A DNA stretch of 64,000 nt from Alteromonadaceae bacterium M269 (GTDB taxonomy: Bacteria > Pseudomonadota > Gammaproteobacteria > Enterobacterales > Alteromonadaceae): NCBI GenBank assembly GCA_004353515.1, contig SMNZ01000006.1:456373-520372 (forward strand). Direction: 5' to 3'. The position numbers and the translations under genes are program-made. Within the stretch, counting starts at the first letter, position 1, and every line of letters starts with the position of its first letter. The notes beneath the pieces were generated by a model. That model searched no databases. It was not told where the DNA came from and saw nothing but the letters and a program-made list of their open reading frames with translations. Below, piece after piece: positions 51,552 through 59,751 of the stretch.

Positions 51552-52271
51552 ATGTCTGAGCTAAATCATATATTGATCGTTGAAGACGAAGAGTCTATTC
51601 GCGAGCCGCTTGCGAGCTATTTGAGTGACAATGACTATAGAGTGAAAGAAGCGGGTAATGCTGAAGAAGCGCGCAAGCTAATGTCGGTTTATCATTTTAA
51701 CTTGGTGATACTAGATATCATGATGCCTGGGGAAAATGGCATTAGCTTATGCAGACATATTAGAGAAACATACAATACACCCACTATTATGTTGACGGCG
51801 AAAACGGAGGAAGTTGATCGCATTGTCGGCCTTGAAGTAGGTGCTGATGACTATGTAAGTAAGCCGTTTAGTCCCAGAGAATTACTGGCCCGAATGCATG
51901 CAGTCTTAAGACGGGTGCATGAAGCACCCAAGGTGGGAATTGATTCGCAAAATGCTAACTATTCATTTGGTGATTGGGTGTTAAAAACCGCTGAACAAGT
52001 GCTAGTAGATGCTGAGGGCATCAATATTTCGTTATCTACAGGTGAATACAATCTTTTGCTTGCCATGGTTAATCGACCTAATAGAGTGTTGAGTCGCGAA
52101 CAGTTACTTGATTTGTCTCAAGGGCGAGATGCTGAACACTTTGATCGCAGCATAGATAACATGATTAGTCGATTGAGGCGGAAAGTCGAATTGGATCCCA
52201 AAAAACCGAAAATCATTAAGACAGTTTGGGGTGGTGGATATTCATTCAATAGTGATGTTAGGCAGATTTAA
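51552..52271 (+). CDS. OmpR-family response regulator
   Basis: A 239-aa regulator: acidic pocket IVEDEES, phosphoacceptor Asp near residue 55 (LVILDIMMPGENG), TAKTEEVDRIVGLEVGADDYVSKPFSPREL, and a C-terminal OmpR winged helix ending IKTVWGGGYSF. It precedes its kinase by eight bases. ATG 51552 follows AGGTAG; an in-frame TTG immediately before is not needed. It may autoregulate through the CGACAAT repeats 83 bases upstream. Confidence 0.94.
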   Translation: MSELNHILIVEDEESIREPLASYLSDNDYRVKEAGNAEEARKLMSVYHFNLVILDIMMPGENGISLCRHIRETYNTPTIMLTAKTEEVDRIVGLEVGADDYVSKPFSPRELLARMHAVLRRVHEAPKVGIDSQNANYSFGDWVLKTAEQVLVDAEGINISLSTGEYNLLLAMVNRPNRVLSREQLLDLSQGRDAEHFDRSIDNMISRLRRKVELDPKKPKIIKTVWGGGYSFNSDVRQI

Positions 52272-52279
52272 GCGTTTAT

Positions 52280-53776
52280 ATGAAAGCGGCTCCTGTCATT
52301 AATAGTCTAGCTTTTCGGATTGCTGTTGTTCTCTTTTTTACCTTGAGCGCAGCTCAAGCGGTCAACTTCTATCTTTTCACCGAGCAAAGGCGAAGTGACT
52401 TAATTCAAGAAGCCTCCTATAACGCAATTCAACGTTTTGTTGAGAGAGTGCGGGAACCCAGTCAAATCCGATTTGAGACCGGCAGAGCGGGGCGGCGAGA
52501 TGGTCCACGATTAGGACCTAGAGACAGGCCCAACCCCATTAATAGAGGAGTATCAGAGTTTGAACACAGGCCTAGAAGAAATCGACCTCCACCAAATGAT
52601 AGGCCGCTAAATGCTGGTGGGCGTGTACATAGGCGTGCAGAGCCGCTAATTATCTATGAAAACGCATCGCTTAACCCTGACTTAAGTAAGCAGTTGAAGG
52701 CGGCATTACTCGAAAATAGTATTAATGTTGAGGATGCACGAGCAAGCTATGCGCCAGCTCCCGAAAGACCTAGGCCTCCTAGAGGACAAATGCCACCAAG
52801 GGGGGATAGAAAGTTAGAATCAAATGACAGTGACCGACCATTTGAAATTCGATTTACCGTTAAGTTACAAGGAAGTCAGGAATGGATTAATGGCATCTAC
52901 CCTGTAAAGCCTTTACCTGAATCGCTATCTCTTTCTGATTTCTTGGAAAGCGCGAGTATCTTTGTCTTTTTTCTAATCTTGGCAATTACTTTAATTGCTT
53001 ACAATATTGTTCGCCCGATTAGGGAGCTTTCAAAGGCGACGTTAAAAGTTGGGCAACACCGGGAAAAGGTAAACCTTAGCGTTAAGGGACCTAATGAAAT
53101 ACGGCAAATGACAGAAGCGTTCAATCAAATGAATGAACGGGTTAATGAATTGCTCAGGGAAAAAGATGTGTTACTTGGCGCACTCGGCCATGATTTACGC
53201 ACACCGTTAACGTCACTTCGCCTGCGTATCGAGCAAATGACACCGATTGAGACAAGAGAGCAGGCGATCACTACTATTGATGAAACGGCTAAGTTAATAG
53301 ATGATATTTTGGAGTTTGCCCGTTCCGTTGGTGATATCGAAGCGCTGACAAAATACGATTTAACCTCAATCATATATGACACAGTTGCTGATTATCAGGA
53401 TATGAATGCTGATGTTAGTTTTGTTGATTCAGGCCGGATTGTCATGCCATGTAAGCCATCGGCGATTAAGCGTATGCTAAGAGACTTAATAGAGAATGCA
53501 TTGAAATATGGTGGCAATGCAACGATCAGCGTGAGCTCTGATGAAAAGCAGGTCATCTTGTTAGTTGAGGACGATGGTCCAGGTGTTGATGAAGCGGCTA
53601 TAGAGTCATTGCTACAACCCTTTAAGCGCGGTGAAGATTCAAGAAGTCGCCGAACGGGAGGGACAGGTCTGGGATTGGCGATCGCTAAATCTGTAGCTAC
53701 TGCGCATGGTGGGGATTTGGCTTTAATGAATCGACCATCAGGAGGCTTGTGTGTCAGAGTCTTGCTATCGTTATAA
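52280..53776 (+). CDS. Sensor histidine kinase with Pro/Arg-rich periplasmic domain
   Basis: A 498-aa kinase: helix about 12-32, a periplasmic loop of about 180 residues, helix about 220-242 (IFVFFLILAITLIAYNIV), HAMP, H-box LGALGHDLRTPLTSLRLRIE, N-box DLIENALKYGG, G-boxes EDDGPGV and TGGTGLGLAI. The loop is unusually rich in Arg and Pro (RAGRRDGPRLGPRDRP, RRNRPPPNDRP, RPRPPRGQMPPRG), with the same composition on both sides of a small structured part. GHDLRTP is the EnvZ/RstB-type H-box. Signal unknown. Confidence 0.93.
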   Translation: MKAAPVINSLAFRIAVVLFFTLSAAQAVNFYLFTEQRRSDLIQEASYNAIQRFVERVREPSQIRFETGRAGRRDGPRLGPRDRPNPINRGVSEFEHRPRRNRPPPNDRPLNAGGRVHRRAEPLIIYENASLNPDLSKQLKAALLENSINVEDARASYAPAPERPRPPRGQMPPRGDRKLESNDSDRPFEIRFTVKLQGSQEWINGIYPVKPLPESLSLSDFLESASIFVFFLILAITLIAYNIVRPIRELSKATLKVGQHREKVNLSVKGPNEIRQMTEAFNQMNERVNELLREKDVLLGALGHDLRTPLTSLRLRIEQMTPIETREQAITTIDETAKLIDDILEFARSVGDIEALTKYDLTSIIYDTVADYQDMNADVSFVDSGRIVMPCKPSAIKRMLRDLIENALKYGGNATISVSSDEKQVILLVEDDGPGVDEAAIESLLQPFKRGEDSRSRRTGGTGLGLAIAKSVATAHGGDLALMNRPSGGLCVRVLLSL

Positions 53777-53801
53777 TGTGTTTTAAGCGCGAGAGGTGAA
53801 T

Positions 53802-54062
53802 ATGAATCAGCAAAAAGAAGAGCATATAAGTCATTGCACTGAATGTGGTCGTGCTGAGACGACTTTGTTCTCGAACCGACCTTTACACAAAGGCACTAAA
53901 GAAACGCTGTTGGTTTGTGTTAGTTGTGCCAGTGAATTGGCTGAAACCGTGGTTGGGCAATGTCATTGGTGTGGAGCCAATGCTCTTACGACAAAAACGA
54001 AAGCCTCTCGATTGATTTGTCTATCATGCAAAGAATTATGCCAGGAGTTGGCGCAACAATAG
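53802..54062 (+). CDS. Small double zinc-ribbon protein
   Basis: An 86-aa cytoplasmic protein with four CxxC knuckles: CTECG, CVSCA, CHWCG and CLSCK, consistent with two zinc ribbons. ATG 53802 is preceded by GAGAGG. No catalytic domain. It sits 25 bases after the kinase and may be co-transcribed. Function unknown; protein-protein or nucleic-acid binding is typical of such ribbons. Confidence 0.78.
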   Translation: MNQQKEEHISHCTECGRAETTLFSNRPLHKGTKETLLVCVSCASELAETVVGQCHWCGANALTTKTKASRLICLSCKELCQELAQQ

Positions 54063-54210
54063 GTTTGTTGGCATCTCTGCTATTTACCATTCGTTACTTT
54101 CTGGTTTTTACTTCCCCTATATTAAGAGATAGTGTTAGTGCTGAGTTCGATTGAATAGTACTGATTGTTTAACTATCTTTGGTAGTAATAATTACCCTTT
54201 GAGGCTTTTG

Positions 54211-56202
54211 ATGCGCTCTATTTTTCCTGGCATTGTTATTCTCCTATCGTCCCTTTTCAGTGGTTACGCTTTTGCTGAGCCTGTAGAAAATTTTCGTTTG
54301 TTGGATCAAGAACATACTTCGCATGAACTTTACTATCATAAGGATGCTAAAGCCGTTGTGCTTATGGTGACTATGAATGGTTGCCCTATTGTTCGCAATT
54401 TATTACCAGACTTGCGAGATATTCGAGCTCAGTTCGGCGATGAGGTTGAATTTAAGCTGATCAATTCAAGTCTGCAGGATATATATAAAAGTATCCGTCA
54501 GGAAGTCTCCGACTTCGGGATAGATTTTCCAGTGTTAGTCGATGATTCTCAGTTGATTGGGGAAGTCTTGGACTTAAGCCGCAGCGGAGAAGTATTAGTT
54601 ATCGATACCGACAATTGGAATATAGTCTATCGGGGGCCAGTTAACGATAGGGTCGGTTATGAAACACAGCGTAACGAGGCTAAAGAGCATTATCTCGTTG
54701 ATGCTTTGAACGCTGTTATTGAAGGAAAGTCTGTCGAGGTATCAAAGCGTCGAACTTTTGGGTGTCTTATTAATTTCCCTGAACGACAACAGAAAGATAA
54801 GCATGCGCAAATCAGCTACACCGATACTATTGTTCCTATCCTAAAAGAGCGCTGCGTTTCTTGTCATCGTCCCAATGGTATTGGACCTTGGGCTATGACA
54901 AGTTATGAAATGATTCAGGGCTTCTCTCCAATGATTCGCGAAGTGATTCGCACGCGTCGTATGCCGCCTTGGGAAGTCGATACAAGTTTGGCTGACATAC
55001 ATAATGCGAGAGGGCTAACAGTAGAAGAACGAAAAACACTGGTGCATTGGATTGAAGCAGGCTCTCCACGTGGCGAAGGAGAAGATCCTTTGTTAGCAGT
55101 GAAGCCGCTTGAAGAAGAGTGGCCATTGGGTAAGCCTGATCTCATTGTTGAAGGCCCGGCGTTTACTGTTCCTGCAACGGGTATTATCGAGTATCAGTAC
55201 CCAGCCATTCCGAATCCATTGGATCGCGATGTTTGGGTACGGGCTGTCAGTATCCAACCCGGTGAGACGAAAGCTGTTCATCACGTGCTTATTGGTACAA
55301 GTGAACAGGAGATACCTTTAGGTGAGCAACGCTTGGATGCCGTGTTTAAGAATTATCTTATGGGTTATGCTCCTGGTGCCGAGTCTTATGTTTATCCCGA
55401 AGGCACAGGTGTATTGGTTAAAGCGGGAGGACAAATACATCTGCAGATGCATTACACGTCTTATGGTCGTGAATCGACAGATGTAACTAAAGTCGCTTTG
55501 TACTTTCACGATAAGGCGCCAACCTACAATTTGCGTCAACAGGTAGTCATTGGTTATGACTTACAGATTCCGCCGGGAGAAGCTCGTCATAAAGAGCGCG
55601 CATATTTCGAGTTTGACCAACCAGCCGTTATCTACAGTTTGTTTCCTCATGCACATTACCGAGGTATAGAAACCCGGTTCGATATTCACCTTCCAGATGG
55701 AAAGATCGAACCCTTGCTGCATGTACCTCGTTACGACTTTAATTGGCAGCATACCTATTCTTTAGCTGAACCAGTGAGAGTGCCAGCGCGCTCACGATTA
55801 GTGCATACCAGTGTTTATGACAACAGTTCGGCAAATCCGGCAAACCCAGATGCAACAAGGAGGGTTTCTTGGGGGCTGCAATCTAGCGACGAAATGCTCT
55901 ATGGTGGTTTCTTCTTCCGCTGGGAGAAAGGCACATCGGAAAACTCGGTTCATGATGAACTAAATTTTGAGATTGCCCAGTTCTATGGTGCGCTAGACAA
56001 TGACTTCGATGGAGTATTGGCAACAAACGAAATGCCAACCGGCTTGCGTAGGGCTTTCAATGCTGGACAGCTTAAGAAATTCGATACGAACAAAGATAAT
56101 GCGCTAAGCCCATCTGAGTATCGCGCGTTTACTGAATATAGGTTAGGTCAGGATGCTAAGCGGCAATCAAGCAATAGACGCTCAGCAACAAATGGTAATT
56201 AA
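54211..56202 (+). CDS. Composite redoxin / cytochrome c / Cu type II monooxygenase / EF-hand protein, secreted
   Basis: About 663 aa from ATG 54211 (GAGG six bases upstream), signal peptide FPGIVILLSSLFSGYAFA. Order: redoxin-like domain with a single Cys (TMNGCPIVRNLLPDL); haem c site RCVSCHRPNGIGPW near residue 213 with MPPWEVD following; then a peptidylglycine-monooxygenase-like copper core. Candidate CuA ligands are HH in AVHHVLIG (about 356) and HLQMHY (about 408); CuB ligands are HAH in FPHAHYRG (about 479) and Met in SSDEMLYGG (about 559). At the C-terminus, EF-hand loops DNDFDGVLATNE and DTNKDNALSPSE. It resembles multidomain ascorbate-dependent monooxygenases of planctomycete type. 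Its stop codon lies in an inverted repeat. Confidence 0.87.
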   Translation: MRSIFPGIVILLSSLFSGYAFAEPVENFRLLDQEHTSHELYYHKDAKAVVLMVTMNGCPIVRNLLPDLRDIRAQFGDEVEFKLINSSLQDIYKSIRQEVSDFGIDFPVLVDDSQLIGEVLDLSRSGEVLVIDTDNWNIVYRGPVNDRVGYETQRNEAKEHYLVDALNAVIEGKSVEVSKRRTFGCLINFPERQQKDKHAQISYTDTIVPILKERCVSCHRPNGIGPWAMTSYEMIQGFSPMIREVIRTRRMPPWEVDTSLADIHNARGLTVEERKTLVHWIEAGSPRGEGEDPLLAVKPLEEEWPLGKPDLIVEGPAFTVPATGIIEYQYPAIPNPLDRDVWVRAVSIQPGETKAVHHVLIGTSEQEIPLGEQRLDAVFKNYLMGYAPGAESYVYPEGTGVLVKAGGQIHLQMHYTSYGRESTDVTKVALYFHDKAPTYNLRQQVVIGYDLQIPPGEARHKERAYFEFDQPAVIYSLFPHAHYRGIETRFDIHLPDGKIEPLLHVPRYDFNWQHTYSLAEPVRVPARSRLVHTSVYDNSSANPANPDATRRVSWGLQSSDEMLYGGFFFRWEKGTSENSVHDELNFEIAQFYGALDNDFDGVLATNEMPTGLRRAFNAGQLKKFDTNKDNALSPSEYRAFTEYRLGQDAKRQSSNRRSATNGN

Positions 56203-56434
56203 CCCCAACTCGGGATAAGAGTTGTCGGCTTAAATAAAATTTTATATAAAACTCAGGGATATACTTCAGACCTAAGGTATAAGATGTAGAGAAACAAAGT
56301 TAAGTGTAGCTGTTTTGTTTCTATCAAGGCGAGAACTAGGTTGTTTAGTCATTCTAAACTCCTAGTGAATAACGAAGAAAGAGGCAAAACAACTATGCTT
56401 AAAGGCTTCTCTTATCCCGAGTTGGGGTTAATTA
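56196..56434. mobile_element. MITE-like element with 26-bp perfect terminal inverted repeats
   Basis: TAATTAACCCCAACTCGGGA (26 bases in all, 56196-56221) is exactly repeated in inverse at 56409-56434, enclosing 187 bases without a gene. The interior holds two further hairpins: AGAAACAAA/TTTGTTTCT (56290-56322) and CTAGG..GTTTAG/CTAAAC.CCTAG (about 56337-56365). The stops of both convergent neighbours (TAA at 56200 and 56434) lie inside the terminal repeats. This is either a miniature inverted-repeat element or an oversized bidirectional terminator. Confidence 0.7.
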
Positions 56435-58153
56435 ATCCTGTTTAGTTAGAGTAACCATTTGGTCGACTTCGATATTGTTGAACTCACTTTCTGAACCGTC
56501 AGGCCAGGTAACACGGACATTGACGGGGGTATCTGCTAAACCGAACCCGAAGTGAGCTTCAACAGCATTAGTCGATACGAAGTTATTGTTGATACGTGTT
56601 TCTTTGAGTTGGGTGACACCATCACTTGTTTGTACTTGGATTCGAGCGCCTAGAGCTTGCGTATTGGAAGAGGCGTTTTCCAATCTAATGGTTAAATAAT
56701 GATGCCCTTCACCTAGCTGATTTTCGAATAACTGTGCTCGACCTTGGTTGTTCGATGTCACTAAATCGATATCGCCATCACCATCTATATCATTGCATAC
56801 TAAACCTCGGCCTTGACGAGCATCATCTATCCCTAAGTCGATCGCTGATTCAACAAAGCTTCCATCGGCTTGTTGCATAAAGAGGCGCGAGCGATCATCA
56901 AGGTATTGGGTAAAGTCTCTGCCATCTTGGCCCCAGCCATTCACATGGAATATGTCGTCACGGCCGTCGTTGTTAAAGTCAGCAAAACAAGCGCCCCAAC
57001 CCCAGCCCCCGTCTGCAACATTCAGCGCACCTATAGTACCCATATCAACAAAATTACCTGAACCATCGTTGTTATAAATACGATTACCGTTAAAACCTAT
57101 GGCTGAGTTCTTGATGGGACCTGTATCTGAGTTGTCGTCGCCTTTATCGTGAATGCTAGTGACAAACCAATCGATATCACCGTCGTTATCGTAATCGGCT
57201 AGTGCTGAGCCCATTCCAAATTGATCAGTAATGTCTTCTGAGGTTACGTCAGTGAACATATTCCCATCGTTGCGAAGTACCTTGGTGTTGCCGAAGTCTG
57301 AGACAAGTAATACATCGATGTCCCCATCACTATCCATATCCGTTGTACTGGCAACAAAGGAGCTGTCGTTACCAAAGCCTGCTGCGACCGCTTCCTCAAT
57401 TTCTTGTTCATAAGCTGAGTTGATGCCCCAGTCTTCACTGACATCAACAAATGAAATTTGACCATTAGCTGAATTATTACGCCAGACAATCTCGGTGCTT
57501 TGGATGGTTAATAGAGAATGTCCCCAATGTGTAAGAAGTAAGTCGAGATCTGAATCATTGTCTAAATCTGCTAGGGTTGCAGAAATTGTGTTAGGGGCAT
57601 TAAGACTCAAACCGGATTGTTGAGTGACATCCTCAAAGGTTCCGTCGCCGTTATTTCTAAATAGGCTAACTGGGTCGCCTTCGACTGCGCCGACAAAAAG
57701 GTCGAGTAAGCCGTCACCGTCTATATCTGCAAACACTGGCCCTGTGCTTTTGACGCCCGTTAGTGCGACGCCAGCTTCACTGGCTAAATCGAGAAATGTG
57801 CCGTCACCTTGATTTTGGTAAAGATAATTTGTACCGGCATCGCCGGCGACGAAATATAAATCCAAGTCACCGTCGTTGTCATAATCACCACTGGTGACGC
57901 CACCAGAAAACATCATTGGCATAGTGAGGACGCCAGAATCGGTATAGCCATGTTCTGCGTTGAGTCCACTCGATGATGTGCTGTTGGAAAAGCTTAACGC
58001 CGGACTTTGAGCGCTGGTGGGTGTAGCTGGTGTGCTTGTAGGTTCCGGTGGTGCTGGAGGCGCGGGCGCTTCACTGCTACCACCTCCACCACAAGCCGCT
58101 AAAAAAGTTATACAAGGAAAAACGATAAGGTAATTTTTAAGAGAGTTATTCAT
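56432..58153 (-). CDS. CRTAC1-like FG-GAP/VCBS repeat lipoprotein with ASPIC/UnbV domain
   Basis: A 573-aa lipoprotein: lipobox LAACGGGG at the end of the signal peptide, Pro/Ala/Thr linker, then about seven FG-GAP/VCBS calcium-binding repeats (DYDNDGDLDLYFV, DIDGDGLLDLFVG, DLDNDSDLDLLLT, DMDSDGDIDVLLV, DYDNDGDIDWFVT, DFNNDGRDDIFHV, DIDGDGDIDLVTS), which form a beta-propeller. It ends in an ASPIC/UnbV domain (VRVTWPDGSESEF). Surface-exposed, calcium-dependent binding is likely. It is transcribed in the same direction as the halogenase, 25 bases downstream of it. Confidence 0.9.
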   Translation of the reverse strand: MNNSLKNYLIVFPCITFLAACGGGGSSEAPAPPAPPEPTSTPATPTSAQSPALSFSNSTSSSGLNAEHGYTDSGVLTMPMMFSGGVTSGDYDNDGDLDLYFVAGDAGTNYLYQNQGDGTFLDLASEAGVALTGVKSTGPVFADIDGDGLLDLFVGAVEGDPVSLFRNNGDGTFEDVTQQSGLSLNAPNTISATLADLDNDSDLDLLLTHWGHSLLTIQSTEIVWRNNSANGQISFVDVSEDWGINSAYEQEIEEAVAAGFGNDSSFVASTTDMDSDGDIDVLLVSDFGNTKVLRNDGNMFTDVTSEDITDQFGMGSALADYDNDGDIDWFVTSIHDKGDDNSDTGPIKNSAIGFNGNRIYNNDGSGNFVDMGTIGALNVADGGWGWGACFADFNNDGRDDIFHVNGWGQDGRDFTQYLDDRSRLFMQQADGSFVESAIDLGIDDARQGRGLVCNDIDGDGDIDLVTSNNQGRAQLFENQLGEGHHYLTIRLENASSNTQALGARIQVQTSDGVTQLKETRINNNFVSTNAVEAHFGFGLADTPVNVRVTWPDGSESEFNNIEVDQMVTLTKQD

Positions 58154-58178
58154 AGGTCTTTCCTCGCTGGCTAAAGTT

Positions 58179-59684
58179 TTAGAGCCGACTAGCTAGCACC
58201 GAACGGTGGTCATTAAACAATTCAGATGCATATTTCTGGCATAGTCGGAGAGACAGGTTGGCATCAGGAATTCGTATCGACGTTGGTGGCTCACTGAGTG
58301 TTTCTGGAAAGCAGCCCATACCCGCTAATATGATGTACCAAGAAGGCCTGAGGTAAACTAAGCTGCTTTGTTGTTTTTCTAGTACGCTGTCGAAGTCTTT
58401 ATCTTTGGAAGTCCAAGCTTCTAATAATTCCGTGAGATTGTCAGAGAGAATAGATTCTTCACGACAGTGTTGCCAATACGCAGTGTCAGTCCGTGAGTTC
58501 ATGCAATAATGCGTGACGATATAATCTCTTATTCCGTCAAACATTCTGTTTATTTCTTGATTGTAGAGCGTTCTTTTTTGAGCTTCCGGTGTCTTGAGGT
58601 CCTGATATCTGTCAATAAATTGCTGAATGCTATATTGCACAAGCATGAGAGCAGTGGCTTCAAGTGGTTCAATGAAACCCTGAGACAAACCTATTGCAAG
58701 ACAGTTTCGATGCCAATGCTGGCTGACTCGGCCCACACGCATCTTGAGGTGACGTGCCTTGATATCCTTATTCGCACCGATGCCTAATGCTTGCCTCAGC
58801 TCGTGTTCTGCTTCATCTGGCGAGCAATGTTCCGTACTATACACATACCCATTGCCTGTGCGATTGGTTAACGGAATATTCCAGGCCCACCCATGTTTAA
58901 ATGCGGTAGAGACTGTTTTAGGTGATATTGCAAAGTCGCTAGCATTAGGTGTTTGAATAGCGACTGCAGCATCGTTAATTAAATTATCTTTGAAAGAAGT
59001 GAAGGGAACATTGAGTGTCTTTTGCAGTAATAAGCTTTGAAAACCTGTGCAATCTATAAAAAAGTCAGCAGATAGCTTAGCGCCAGCTTTAGTTACGAGA
59101 TGACTGATATTTCCACTTTCCGAAACTTCGACATTCTCTATGTCCCCTTCGATATGCTCAACACCAAGTTGAATAGCTCGTTGTTTCAGAAAGGTACCGA
59201 GTAAACCGGCGTCGAAGTGATAGCCATAGTCTAATTCAAAGCCTATCTCTCGATTTGGAATAGGGGCAAGGCATTGAGCTGCAAGTTGCGTATTAACAAA
59301 ATACTTATCTGGATGCGCATTGGCTTGGTAGCCCATACGTTGCATGTTGGCGTTATAGAAGAATGGATCACCAGGTTTGATATCTAGCTGCGAGAAGAAA
59401 GGGTGAAAATAACTCGAGTATCCAGGCTTGTTCGTCCAACTGCTGAATTGGATGCCAGTTTTATAAGTCGCATTGCAAGCAGGCATCCATTGTTCATCGG
59501 TAATACCTAGTTGTTTGAAAAAGTGCTTCAAGTAAGGTGTTGAACCTTCACCTACACCGATAGTCCCGATCGTTTTAGATTCGATCAGTGTCACTCGGGT
59601 TTGCGGCCAGCTTTGCTGGATAAGGTTAGCTGCCATCCAACCTGCTGTGCCGCCACCTGCAATGATAATGTGTGGTATTGCCAT
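58179..59684 (-). CDS. Flavin-dependent tryptophan halogenase-family protein
   Basis: A 501-aa flavoprotein: FAD motif IIAGGGTAGWMAANLI at residues 7-22, GVGEGSTPYL, the catalytic Lys in CNATYKTGIQF (Lys75, equivalent to PrnA Lys79), the halogenase signature WAWNIPL (about 269) and GFIEPLEATAL with the Glu that pairs with Lys. Family length is 500-540. Members next to TonB receptors in marine bacteria often act on carbohydrates' or indole-type substrates of unknown identity, so tryptophan is not certain. A flavin reductase is not encoded nearby. Confidence 0.92.
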   Translation of the reverse strand: MAIPHIIIAGGGTAGWMAANLIQQSWPQTRVTLIESKTIGTIGVGEGSTPYLKHFFKQLGITDEQWMPACNATYKTGIQFSSWTNKPGYSSYFHPFFSQLDIKPGDPFFYNANMQRMGYQANAHPDKYFVNTQLAAQCLAPIPNREIGFELDYGYHFDAGLLGTFLKQRAIQLGVEHIEGDIENVEVSESGNISHLVTKAGAKLSADFFIDCTGFQSLLLQKTLNVPFTSFKDNLINDAAVAIQTPNASDFAISPKTVSTAFKHGWAWNIPLTNRTGNGYVYSTEHCSPDEAEHELRQALGIGANKDIKARHLKMRVGRVSQHWHRNCLAIGLSQGFIEPLEATALMLVQYSIQQFIDRYQDLKTPEAQKRTLYNQEINRMFDGIRDYIVTHYCMNSRTDTAYWQHCREESILSDNLTELLEAWTSKDKDFDSVLEKQQSSLVYLRPSWYIILAGMGCFPETLSEPPTSIRIPDANLSLRLCQKYASELFNDHRSVLASRL

Positions 59685-59711
59685 AATGTTCTGCGTCGTT
59701 TTGTTACCCTG

Positions 59712-59735
59712 CCCCTAATGTAAAAACACTAGGGG
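59712..59735 (-). terminator. Hairpin between TonB receptor and halogenase genes
   Basis: CCCCTA/TAGGGG with an inner TGT/ACA pair and AAAA loop lies in the 67-base gap. No T-run follows on the minus strand, so it may protect or attenuate mRNA rather than terminate. Confidence 0.45.
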
Positions 59736-59751
59736 AGGATAGCAATCACCT

